A stretch of 64,000 nt of DNA from Deltaproteobacteria bacterium Ga0077539 (lineage in GTDB: Bacteria > Myxococcota_A > Polyangia > Polyangiales > Ga0077539): NCBI GenBank assembly GCA_001465015.1, contig LNEO01000332.1:1-64000 (forward strand), read 5' to 3'. Position numbers and translations under genes: made by a program. Shown one piece after another: positions 8,472-15,967 of this stretch. Under the pieces are notes generated by a model. The model made no database searches. It was not told the DNA's origin and was given only the letters and a program-made list of their open reading frames with translations. Numbering within the stretch: the stretch's first letter is position 1; the number at the start of each line of letters is the position of its first letter.

Positions 8472-9365
8472 TCACACCGGGGCGCGGCCGGTGATCTTCG
8501 CCTTGGGAAACTGCAGCGCGATCTTCATCGCGGCGTCCATCTGCGCCGACGTGAGCCCGAACGCCTTCTGCGCGCGACCGAGCAGGCCGAGCTCTTGCCA
8601 GTCCTCGTCCTTGTCCGCGACGGAGATGATCATCATGTACGTCGTGGTCCAGAAGCGGTCTGTGGGATTGGTGATCGCCGCGGCGATCTCGGCGAGGACC
8701 TCTCCTGCGTCGCGGCTTCCGACGCGATCGAACGCAGCGACGGTCTCGTCGTGCAGCTCTGCCTCGCTGAGCGCGCGCATGTCGGCGATGTGCGCGATGA
8801 CCATCTCGATGCGCTCGGTCTCGGAGTCTTCGATCTTGCCGTCCGCCACGGTCATGAGCGCCATGGCCTCGAGAAACCGCGGAATCAACGCGCGGGTCTT
8901 GCTGGCCCGCTCTTCGATCGTGAGGACGGCGCTGCCGCGTCGCGCGGCTTCGAAGATGCCTTGCGCCTCTTCGTCGGGGATCCCGAGCGCGTTTTGCAGC
9001 GTCTCGAGAAAGGCGATCTCCTTCTCTGCGAGGTCGTCGTCGGCCACGCAGATGTCGCACGCGAGCGTGTACGCGAGGAGCTTCTCGGACCGAGACGGCA
9101 GTCCTTTGGCGATCGCCTCGACGCGCCCGCGCCCGCCTCCGGCCGCCTCGACGGCGTCCGCGGCCTGATCGATCAGCCGCTCGCGCGCGTCGGTCGAGAG
9201 CGACGCGAACGCCTCGTTTTTCTCGAGCTTTTCGTGCAGCGTCGCGAGCTCGGCGTCGGTGACGTGACCATCTGCCTCGACCGCGGCGACCATCGCTTCG
9301 ACGAGATACTTGCGCGGGTCATCTTCTGTGAGCCCGCTTCCGAACATGGTGCGCAAAAACCCCAT
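8472..9365 (-). CDS. Tandem TerB-like domain protein
   Basis: The 297-residue product consists of two TerB/DjlA-like helical domains. The first is at about residues 15-140 (MVAAVEADGHVTDAEL is its acidic signature) and the second at about 155-290 (AMALMTVADGKIEDSE). Such domains bind metal or membrane-associated partners and are linked to tellurite-type stress responses and phage defence, but the role of free-standing tandem copies is not established. No signal peptide or TM helix is present. No ter genes occur nearby. Start ATG 9365 has a GGAGG-like sequence upstream on the minus strand. Confidence 0.8.
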   Translation of the reverse strand: MGFLRTMFGSGLTEDDPRKYLVEAMVAAVEADGHVTDAELATLHEKLEKNEAFASLSTDARERLIDQAADAVEAAGGGRGRVEAIAKGLPSRSEKLLAYTLACDICVADDDLAEKEIAFLETLQNALGIPDEEAQGIFEAARRGSAVLTIEERASKTRALIPRFLEAMALMTVADGKIEDSETERIEMVIAHIADMRALSEAELHDETVAAFDRVGSRDAGEVLAEIAAAITNPTDRFWTTTYMMIISVADKDEDWQELGLLGRAQKAFGLTSAQMDAAMKIALQFPKAKITGRAPV

Positions 9366-9434
9366 GCGTTCCTCCGTGGGCCATGACTATACGCGCGACG
9401 AACGGGGCGTCGCCCTAGAAAAACACGGCGACGG

Positions 9435-10619
9435 CTACGCTTTTGCGAGCGCGGTCACGGCGCGCCGAAGCACGTCCATCGCCGCGTCGATCTCGTCGTC
9501 TTCGAGGTACGGCGCGGGCCCCAGGCGCAGCAGCGCTCCGCGAGAGTCTGCGTAGACGCCTTCGTCGCGGAGCTTTGCGACCAGCGCGGAGGCGTGGGGC
9601 GTCGAGAGCGAGACGAACCCCCCGCGCCGCTCGGGGGCTGCGGGCGTCGCGAGGGCGAGGCCGTCGATCGACCGCGCGCGATCGATGATCCGCTCGGTCT
9701 GGGCGAGGGAGGTCGCGCGCAGCGCGTCGACGGTGAGCCCTTGGTCGTCGAAGAAGCGCGCGACGGCCCTGGCTCGAAAGAAGCTCGCCGGGTCGAAGGT
9801 CGAGCCCGCGAATCGCGACGCCCCGTCGGACTCGTACGCGACTTCGCCGCGCGTGCGCCGATCGGAGAGCGACGAAAACCCTGCGAACCAGCCGGTGAGC
9901 ACGGGCCTCAACTGGCAGCCGGCCGGCACCTTGAGAAAGCACGCGCCCTCTCCCCACTGCGCGTACTTGTACCCGCCCCCCACGAAGAACGCCGCGTCAG
10001 GAACAGTGAAGGCGACCGCGTCGAACGCGTGATACCCGTCGATCAGGACGCTCGCCCCGACGCGCGCGGCGCGCTCGATGAGGACCTCGAGGGACGGGAC
10101 GATCGCGGAGGTCGCGAACATCACACACGAAATCAAAACGCCTGCGGTCTGTTCGTCGACGACCTCGGCCATGCGCTCGCAGAGCGTCTCTGCGGGCTCG
10201 CTCTCGACGAAGACGACGTCGAGCGCCGGGAGCTCGGCGGCGCGGCGCAGCTGCCTGAACGCGGCGTGAAACTCGCCGTCGGTCGTGACGATCCTCGGCC
10301 GCTTGGACAGATCCAGCGCCGAGAGCCAGCGCACGAGGAGCTCGTGGGTGTTCTGTCCGAACGCGTAGTCTCTGGCGGCTCCGCCGAGGCGCGCTGCGAG
10401 GTGCGCGCGGAGCTCGTCTTGCGCGGCGAAGACCGCCGCCCACTTGTCGTCGACGTCGCGCGCGGCGACGTCGTAGCTCTCGATCAGGCCGTCGCGGGCG
10501 ACCGAGGGCCAGGCCTGGTGCGAGTGTCCCGTGAGCAAGATCCTGCGGCCGGGGCGCGGGGCGAGAAAGTCCTGGTAGTGCGCGCGGAGCGAGCGTGCGT
10601 CGATGCGGTGCGCGGTCAT
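9435..10619 (-). CDS. PLP-dependent kynureninase-like aminotransferase class V enzyme
   Basis: The 394-residue product is a fold-type I PLP enzyme most like kynureninase/class V aminotransferases. The probable Schiff-base lysine is in GGGYKYAQWGEG, preceded by the PLP-pyridine Asp region IDGYHAFD. The N-terminal LLTGHSHQAWP is typical of kynureninase-related proteins. The reaction is uncertain: kynureninase, a C-S lyase or another beta-lyase are all possible, and no tryptophan catabolic genes are adjacent. Its ATG overlaps the stop of the upstream glycosyltransferase gene (ATGA), so the two are translationally coupled. Confidence 0.85.
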   Translation of the reverse strand: MTAHRIDARSLRAHYQDFLAPRPGRRILLTGHSHQAWPSVARDGLIESYDVAARDVDDKWAAVFAAQDELRAHLAARLGGAARDYAFGQNTHELLVRWLSALDLSKRPRIVTTDGEFHAAFRQLRRAAELPALDVVFVESEPAETLCERMAEVVDEQTAGVLISCVMFATSAIVPSLEVLIERAARVGASVLIDGYHAFDAVAFTVPDAAFFVGGGYKYAQWGEGACFLKVPAGCQLRPVLTGWFAGFSSLSDRRTRGEVAYESDGASRFAGSTFDPASFFRARAVARFFDDQGLTVDALRATSLAQTERIIDRARSIDGLALATPAAPERRGGFVSLSTPHASALVAKLRDEGVYADSRGALLRLGPAPYLEDDEIDAAMDVLRRAVTALAKA

Positions 10620-11341
10620 CGCGACGGTTGTACACCGTGTCTTCTGAGCGCGGCACGCGCGAGGATGCGGGGAATGGTGAAGAGCGCGTCGCGCCAGCGC
10701 ACTCCGCTTGGCGCGCCCTCGTAGACGGGGCGGACGGTCACATCGACTACGGTCAAGCCGCGCACGGCGAGGGCGCTCAAGAGGTCGTTGGGATAGCCGT
10801 AGCGGGGCCACAGCGCGTCGAGGTCGAGCGCCTCGAGGGCTGGGCGGCGAACGGCGGTGTAGCCGCACTGCGAGTCTCCGACGTGCCAGAGACCGGTGGC
10901 GCCGCGGGTGAGCGCCGAGAGCGCGACGTTGCCGACGAGGCGAACAGCGGGCATCACGCGGAGCACCGAGCGGTGGCGGAGCCTGTTGCCCTTGGCGTAG
11001 TGCGCGTCGCCGAGCGTCACGGGAGCGAGTAGCGCAGGGAGGTCTGCTGGGTCCATCTGCCCGTCGCCCGCCATCACGACGACGACGTCTGCGTCCCCTG
11101 CGAGCGCTCGCTTGTACCCGGTGACGATCGCGGCCCCGACGCCGCGGTTGAATTCATGGGTGCACACCTCGAGCCCGTCGCGTCCGGTCGCGCGCGCGAC
11201 GGCGCTCGTCGCGTCGCGGGATCCATCATCGACGATGATCACGCGATCGACCCAAGAAGGCAGCGTCGAGATCACTCGACCGATTCGCGATGCGACGTCG
11301 AGCGCTGGCACCACGGTGGCGATTCGGTGACCGTCGAACAC
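10616..11341 (-). CDS. GT2 glycosyltransferase, dolichol-phosphate-mannose-synthase-like
   Basis: The 241-residue product (from GTG 11341) has a GT-A fold. The N-terminus reads HRIATVVPALD, followed by IIVDDGS with the nucleotide-binding Asp38-Asp39, and MAGDGQMDP as the metal-binding acidic motif. This pattern is that of polyprenyl-phosphate glycosyltransferases. No C-terminal TM pair is seen, so a soluble or peripheral enzyme is likely. Longer readings on this frame reach 11608 but pass through the inverted repeat and have no conserved sequence, so the GTG just before the domain is preferred. It is the first gene of a two-gene operon with the PLP enzyme. Confidence 0.82.
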   Translation of the reverse strand: MFDGHRIATVVPALDVASRIGRVISTLPSWVDRVIIVDDGSRDATSAVARATGRDGLEVCTHEFNRGVGAAIVTGYKRALAGDADVVVVMAGDGQMDPADLPALLAPVTLGDAHYAKGNRLRHRSVLRVMPAVRLVGNVALSALTRGATGLWHVGDSQCGYTAVRRPALEALDLDALWPRYGYPNDLLSALAVRGLTVVDVTVRPVYEGAPSGVRWRDALFTIPRILARAALRRHGVQPSR

Positions 11342-11512
11342 GCGTGGTTTGTAGCAAACGAAACGCCGCGGCTGCAGACCATGACGCGTCGTGAAGCGCG
11401 GCGAGCGCGGTCGGTGGACTCGGGGCGGGGCCAGTGATTTCTCGCTGGGGGGACGACCTCGATCCAGCGGTCGCTCGAGGGTCGCCGAGCGCCCCGTCGC
11501 TCGATCGTCGTA

Positions 11513-11606
11513 GGGTGCATCTACTCCCATACGACGACAGCCTCGGCGCGGCAGCGAGGGACGACAGCGGCGGCGCCCCGGCTGTCGTATGGGAGTAGAT
11601 GCACCC
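11513..11606. repeat. Long inverted repeat, 23-base perfect arms
   Basis: The arm at 11513-11535 (GGGTGCATCTACTCCCATAC plus GAC) is the exact reverse complement of 11584-11606. After a 3-base insertion in the left arm, pairing continues for 4 more bases (AGCC/GGCT). The loop between the arms is about 40 bases. ATCGTCGTA flanks both arms on the outside in direct orientation. It has no U-tract and so is not a classic terminator. It could be a mobile-element footprint, a protein-binding site or a structured RNA. Confidence 0.85.
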
Positions 11607-11793
11607 ATCGTCGTACGGCTCTCGATTGTTTGGTGGCGGCGTGCGTTGCTCTGTCGTCGTTCAGGCCGACAGTGCGCCGGTTGTCGCCAGGGTTCATGGT
11701 GGCAGGGTGCAGACGATGAGGGCTGGGCTTCGCAGGTGCGTCGGAGTCTTATGGGTCACCAGATGTGTGCTCGAGTCGATTCGTCGATTGGCG

Positions 11794-11823
11794 TTGGCGC
11801 ATGTTTCGGAGTTCTGCTACGAT
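11794..11823 (+). promoter_or_regulatory. Possible sigma70-type promoter for the HAD/prenyl-synthase locus
   Basis: TTGGCG at 11794-11799 and TACGAT at 11818-11823 are separated by 18 bases and lie in a locally A/T-richer stretch about 215 bases upstream of the HAD gene. This is a pattern match only. Confidence 0.25.
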
Positions 11824-12038
11824 GTTTGGGGTTTGTATCCGCGTCTCGAACCGACATCGGTCCGCGTGCAACTGTTCCTTGTGTTGAAGAAGCTCGGGGA
11901 ACACAGAGATGGAACCTCCACGATCGGTTTTGTAGACATACTAGCGCTCAGGGTGCGCCAACACCGTTCGTTGCGGGTCGAGTGCGCGACGATGCGAGCG
12001 CGCTCGGGCTCGGCGCGAGGGGTCCGAGGGGGTGACGC

Positions 12039-12686
12039 ATGACTTCGACTTCGGTCGCGATCTTTGACCGGGACGGTGTGCTGACAAGCTTCGAGTTGTC
12101 ATCACTTCGTGGCTTTCTCGCGGAGGTTGGCTTGTCGCTCGAGGGGCTGATGAGCGCATGGGAACCCTGGTATCGCGCGCGCACGCTGCCCAAGAACATC
12201 ACGGAAGAGCGGGCCTTCATCGCCGCGTTCTTTACGGACTTTTGCAAGACGAACAGCTTGCCGAGCGCTGCGAGAGATACGCTGGTGTCCTTTGACTACG
12301 CCTCGCTGGTGAGGCCGTTTGCCGACGCGCGTCCAGCGCTGGCCCGGGCTCGATCACAGGGGCTTCGAACCGCGGTGTTGTCGAACTTTCCTCTCGTTCG
12401 GCTGGGGGATTCGCTCGCGGCCGCAGGGCTCGCGGACCTCGTGGACGCGGCTTTCGCCGCTCCTGTGATTGGGTACTCGAAACCCGATCCCCGCGCGTAC
12501 TTACATGTCGCCGAGGCGTTCGGCGTCGCGCCCGAGCGCTGCGCGATGATCGACGACGAGCTCGACTGTGTCCGCGGCGCCCAGGCTGTCGGGATGCGCG
12601 CGTGGCTGCTCGATCGCCGCGGAGTCGCGCCGTCCTCGCTCTCGAGCCTCGACGAATACTGCGCTGCGCTGGAGGGAGTGTCGTGA
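12039..12686 (+). CDS. HAD-superfamily hydrolase (subfamily IA)
   Basis: The 215-residue product is a full HAD phosphatase: motif I FDRDGVL with nucleophile Asp10 and Asp12, motif II Ser115 in VLSNFP, motif III Lys148 in GYSKPD, and motif IV MIDDEL with Asp172/Asp173. The helical cap between residues about 15 and 95 is of the C1 type. It would dephosphorylate a small phosphate or diphosphate substrate. The prenyl-synthase-fold gene starts 99 bases downstream on the same strand, so a prenyl diphosphate product is an attractive but unproven substrate. Confidence 0.88.
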   Translation: MTSTSVAIFDRDGVLTSFELSSLRGFLAEVGLSLEGLMSAWEPWYRARTLPKNITEERAFIAAFFTDFCKTNSLPSAARDTLVSFDYASLVRPFADARPALARARSQGLRTAVLSNFPLVRLGDSLAAAGLADLVDAAFAAPVIGYSKPDPRAYLHVAEAFGVAPERCAMIDDELDCVRGAQAVGMRAWLLDRRGVAPSSLSSLDEYCAALEGVS

Positions 12687-12755
12687 ACAAGGCCTCCCTC
12701 GCATTGGTTCGCGCTGGCCTCGTAGTGGGCTAGACACGTTGCTTTCTGCAAAGCC

Positions 12756-12770
12756 GCCCTCGGTGAGGGC
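12756..12770 (+). other. Small hairpin just upstream of a ribosome binding site
   Basis: GCCCTC at 12756-12761 and GAGGGC at 12765-12770 form a perfect 6-bp stem with a 3-base loop. It ends 2 bases before the AAGGAG Shine-Dalgarno (12773-12778) of the next gene. It may attenuate or protect the transcript, or be incidental. Confidence 0.35.
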
Positions 12771-12785
12771 ACAAGGAGTTTGGCC

Positions 12786-13904
12786 ATGCAGTGCGATGAC
12801 TTGAACCCCATGGACGGCATCGAACGACCGGAGAAGTTCGGTGGGGTATTCTCCAGTACGTGGTCCAAGTACGGACCGATGATGAATGAAGCCAGGGCTA
12901 CGCTCCAAGCGTTTCCTGTGCCGAAGCCGATCCGCGCGTACTTCGAGTACGCGGTGCTCGATCGTCCTCAGCCCGGGTACATGCTGCTGCCGCTCAAGTT
13001 TCTGGCGATCGCCGAGCAACATGGAGGGATCACCCAGCGGCACAGAGACTATCTACCTTGGTACGTCCTCGCGATGGAGGTGGTGGCGCTGCTCGATGAC
13101 ACCGTCGACCACACCCCGTATCGCTCTCATCGAATGACGTACACTCGGCGGTTCGGTGAGTGCTCTGCCGCCGCGATGGCGGGCTATTTGATGAACATCA
13201 CCCTCGAGCAAACGGCGCGGACCGCGCCCGAGGTGCTGCCGATGGTGGTCCGCTTCTTCGAAACGCTCTGCTCGCTCGAGGTCTGGGAGCTCCATTCGCG
13301 CTATCCCAACATCGACGACGATGTGCTCGAACGCTGGCTCGACAACCGCTACGAGATGGCCACCGACGTGTACGTCCACTCGTTCAACAGCGCGCTTCGC
13401 CTCCACGGGCTCGAAGAGCTGCAGCGCGACGCGTGCAAGCACTTTGCGGCGCTGTCTCAGGGCGTCGATGACCTCGTCGGAATCGTCGAGGCTCGTGAGA
13501 ACATCGGCGAGAACGACGACCTGAAGATGGGAATCGTCACCTTTCCGCTCGTGGCTGCGCTGCGCGCGGAGCCTCAGGTCGCCGTCGCGCTCGAACGCGT
13601 GTGGGAGCCGTGTCGCCGACTTCGGACCGAGGCCATGGAGCGCTATCTCGATGACCTCGAGCGCTGCTTCGATGACACGCGCGCCGAACAGAAGCAGCTG
13701 CTCGATTGGCTCTCGCAGCACGCGGTGCGCGCGACGGTCGACGAGGTGCTACGACACGCCGCGCTCCTCGACGGGCTTACCCCGCCATATCTACGCGACT
13801 CTGTAGGTCTGGTCGCCTGGTCCTACATCGACCGCCTCCGCGACGTCGATCCCCGCGCCTCGATGCAGGCGCGCCTCCGAGAGGCGTCGCTTGTCTCAGG
13901 GTGA
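12786..13904 (+). CDS. Divergent trans-isoprenyl-diphosphate-synthase-fold protein
   Basis: The 372-residue product shows the two aspartate-rich regions of class I prenyl/terpene synthases. The first is complete (DDTVD at residues 104-108). The second, QGVDDLVG at 225-232, has only two of the usual aspartates, and the expected GKxTxP region appears as KMGIVTFP at 247-254, so the canonical Lys is displaced. Residues 235-245 (ARENIGENDD) replace the normal DxxG region. It may be a terpene synthase-like or altered prenyltransferase rather than a housekeeping chain-elongation enzyme. Start ATG 12786 is fixed by AAGGAG 7 bases upstream; a TTG at 12780 is too close to it. Adjacent to the HAD phosphatase. 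Confidence 0.75.
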   Translation: MQCDDLNPMDGIERPEKFGGVFSSTWSKYGPMMNEARATLQAFPVPKPIRAYFEYAVLDRPQPGYMLLPLKFLAIAEQHGGITQRHRDYLPWYVLAMEVVALLDDTVDHTPYRSHRMTYTRRFGECSAAAMAGYLMNITLEQTARTAPEVLPMVVRFFETLCSLEVWELHSRYPNIDDDVLERWLDNRYEMATDVYVHSFNSALRLHGLEELQRDACKHFAALSQGVDDLVGIVEARENIGENDDLKMGIVTFPLVAALRAEPQVAVALERVWEPCRRLRTEAMERYLDDLERCFDDTRAEQKQLLDWLSQHAVRATVDEVLRHAALLDGLTPPYLRDSVGLVAWSYIDRLRDVDPRASMQARLREASLVSG

Positions 13905-14161
13905 TCGCGGCGATTCGACCATGCGGCGACGTCCGCGGCGGGCGCAGAGTCGGATTTCTGGCGACGGGAGCCTGTCCGATGTCTCGGCGGCGCATCTGCG
14001 ATGCTTCATGGTGGCGCCGTTGCATCGAGCGCGCGGGTGCGCTGGCGTGCGACACTGTGGGTCGACCGCGTGGACTCATCGGACTTGTCGCGAACCGGAA
14101 AAAGTGGCACGCTACTGAGCGCTTTCGTACTGCGCTCCCCTCGAATCGCAATGATCGCCCC

Positions 14162-14545
14162 ATGAACAACACCGACAACCGAGGTTCGACCGAGACTCGA
14201 TACCTCGACGGCAAAATCGTCGAGACCATCTATTATGGGAAGATTGTTCCCGAACACCTCGAGGAGGTGCGCGTCGCCCTCGAGCGCGAGTTCACGAGAA
14301 TCGGCGGGGGAGACTGGTTGCTCGACACCTCGAGGGCGGACGGCCTGAAAGCGGCGCCGTCCGCGGCGAGCGCGGCGTTTTTCGAGGCTTTTCGTCGCGC
14401 GGGCGGTCGCCGCATCGCGGCGGTCGTTGGCTCCTCGCCGCTGCGCATGCTCGGTTCGGCGGTCGCGTTCGCCAGTGGACTGGACATCAAGTTGTTCGCC
14501 ACTCGCGACGAGGCGCTCAAGCACCTGCGTTCTCCAGTACGGTGA
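14162..14545 (+). CDS. Small SpoIIAA/STAS-like protein
   Basis: The 127-residue soluble protein has an N-terminal strand pair (TRYLDGKIVETIYYGKIVPE), a central DWLLDTSRADG strand-loop, a helix (AFFEAFRRAGGRRIAAVVG) and a terminal helix ending EALKHL. This order resembles the SpoIIAA-like/STAS-fold proteins often found singly in bacteria. I cannot identify a phosphorylatable serine with confidence and do not assign a partner. It lies 257 bases after the prenyl-synthase-like gene. The long in-frame extension upstream is out of register with any conserved sequence, so ATG 14162 is used. Confidence 0.6.
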   Translation: MNNTDNRGSTETRYLDGKIVETIYYGKIVPEHLEEVRVALEREFTRIGGGDWLLDTSRADGLKAAPSAASAAFFEAFRRAGGRRIAAVVGSSPLRMLGSAVAFASGLDIKLFATRDEALKHLRSPVR

Positions 14546-14857
14546 TCTGCCGGACTCTGCGTGGATGTAGCGTGTAAGCTCTTCGTCGGCGGCATCTGCG
14601 CTTATCCGACATCGTCGGTAGCGATCGTCGTGCGGCAGCGAGCCGCGCGGTCGACGGCTGTCGTCATCTCGCTCGTGCGCCGGTGTGAGCCTGTGTAACG
14701 ACACGGGGTGGAGGCTGCGGTGCTGCGGGCGAGTAAGGTTACATATGTGATTGATTTTGTTGGATTTTATCGTTGCGCGCAGCCTCGTTTGTGCTCAGCT
14801 TACTGAGTGATGATGGGCCGTATTTTCTCTGTGTTCAGTTCTCGAGAGGAGGGTCAC
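14546..14857. other. 312-base intergenic region
   Basis: No gene is supported here. It contains the A/T-rich island described separately, and GAGAGGAGGG at 14844-14853, which serves as the ribosome binding site of the nucleoside hydrolase gene. Confidence 0.6.
14733..14774 (+). promoter_or_regulatory. A/T-rich island, probable promoter region
   Basis: This 42-base stretch (including ACATATGTGATTGATTTTG) stands out sharply from the GC-rich surroundings and lies 84-125 bases upstream of the nucleoside hydrolase start. TTGATT and TTGTTG could serve as a -35 element, but no pair with good spacing is decisive. Confidence 0.35.
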
Positions 14858-15964
14858 ATGGCAAGTCGTCGGATGGGGCTGGGGTGTTCGGTAGCGCTCG
14901 TCGCGCTCGCGACCAGCTGTGCCAATAGCGATCAAGTTCCCAATGAGATCGCTGCCGAGGTAAGCGAAATCAGGGTCGGTTGCGAGCCTCGTACGCCGAT
15001 CATTTTCGACTCCGACATGGACTTCGATGACACCGCGGCTCTCGCCTACCTCGCGCGTCGGCACAAGGCCGGACAGATCGAGCTTCGGGCGGTGACTGTC
15101 ACCAACAACGGCGCGGGATTTCCCGGACAGGCGATCCGCCACGCTCGCTGTTTGCTGGCGGAGTTCGGCCTCTCGCACATCCCCGTCGCCGACGGATCGC
15201 CGACGGCGGTCAACTCGTTTTCGCCGGTGCTCCGGTTCGCGATCAGCCAGATCCTCGGCGACACGTTCGCGAGCTGCACCGCGTCGACGGCGTCGAGCTC
15301 GGTGTCCGCCGCGCAGACCATCGCCAACACGATCTCGTCCTCGTCGCGACCGGTCACGATCCTCGCCACCGGCCCGCTCACCAACGTCGCGAGCGCCTTC
15401 GCGATCATGTCGTCCAGCGGTCGGCCTTTTCCGCTCGCGAAGGTTCGTCGCACCGTCGTCATGGGCGGCGCGGTCCGCGTCGCGGGCAACGCGGACGTCG
15501 GACCCACCTCTGACGGAACACAAGAAATCAACATCTGGGCGGATCCCCCCGCGGCGCAGGCCGTCGTCAGTCGGCTCACGCCCGCGCGCCTCACGCTCAT
15601 CCCCCTCGACGCCACCAACCACGCGCCGGTCACCGCCGCGTACCTGGCGCGAATCAACGGCGATCAGAGCACGATCGAAGCGCAGTACGTCTCGCGCTTG
15701 ATGAACCACCCGTTCATTCAGTTTGGCGTCGCGACGGGCGCGCCGCTGTACTGGTGGGATCCGGTCGCCGCGATCGCCGCGAGCTCGATCTCCAGCGAGG
15801 GGGTCGTCAACTACGAGTGGCTTCGCATCGGCGTCACCCAGACCGGCGTCCAGCAAGGACGCACCGTCGAGCTCTCGAGCGGGCGATCATTCGCGCGCGT
15901 GGGAACCTCAGCGAACACCGCGCTCTTCGAGAACGAGTTTCTCGACGGCCTCAACGGTCGCTGA
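14858..15964 (+). CDS. Exported lipoprotein nucleoside hydrolase (IUNH family)
   Basis: This 368-residue protein belongs to the inosine-uridine nucleoside hydrolase family, which cleaves the N-glycosidic bond of ribonucleosides using a Ca2+ bound by an N-terminal Asp cluster. The cluster is present as DSDMDFDD at residues 51-58. Other family landmarks are TGPLTNVA, the MGGAV strand and WWDPVAA near the C-terminus. Unlike cytosolic family members it has a signal peptide with lipobox LATSC (Cys21), so it probably acts outside the inner membrane on scavenged nucleosides. ATG 14858 is preceded by GAGAGGAGGG. It is convergent with a kinase gene 3 bases downstream. Confidence 0.88.
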   Translation: MASRRMGLGCSVALVALATSCANSDQVPNEIAAEVSEIRVGCEPRTPIIFDSDMDFDDTAALAYLARRHKAGQIELRAVTVTNNGAGFPGQAIRHARCLLAEFGLSHIPVADGSPTAVNSFSPVLRFAISQILGDTFASCTASTASSSVSAAQTIANTISSSSRPVTILATGPLTNVASAFAIMSSSGRPFPLAKVRRTVVMGGAVRVAGNADVGPTSDGTQEINIWADPPAAQAVVSRLTPARLTLIPLDATNHAPVTAAYLARINGDQSTIEAQYVSRLMNHPFIQFGVATGAPLYWWDPVAAIAASSISSEGVVNYEWLRIGVTQTGVQQGRTVELSSGRSFARVGTSANTALFENEFLDGLNGR

Positions 15965-15967
15965 TCG

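Larger units (their letters stand above)
11342..12038. other. 697-base intergenic region with inverted repeat
   Basis: Between the minus-strand glycosyltransferase and the plus-strand HAD gene lies a stretch visibly richer in A/T than its surroundings from about 11610 on. It contains the inverted repeat at 11513-11606 and one promoter-like pair at 11794-11823. Open frames of about 148 codons exist on the plus strand, but their translations show no recognisable domain and two overlap each other in different phases, so I leave them out. Confidence 0.6.

Noticed and set aside
11589-12042. Two overlapping plus-strand open frames of about 148 codons before the HAD gene
   Set aside because: Neither shows a recognisable domain or a good ribosome binding site, and one starts inside the inverted repeat. 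I treat the stretch as intergenic.
14105-14120. A sigma54-like promoter (TGGCACG at 14105-14111) upstream of the SpoIIAA-like gene
   Set aside because: The -24 half is perfect, but the GC of the -12 half is one base too far (11 instead of 10 bases between GG and GC) and TTGC is absent.
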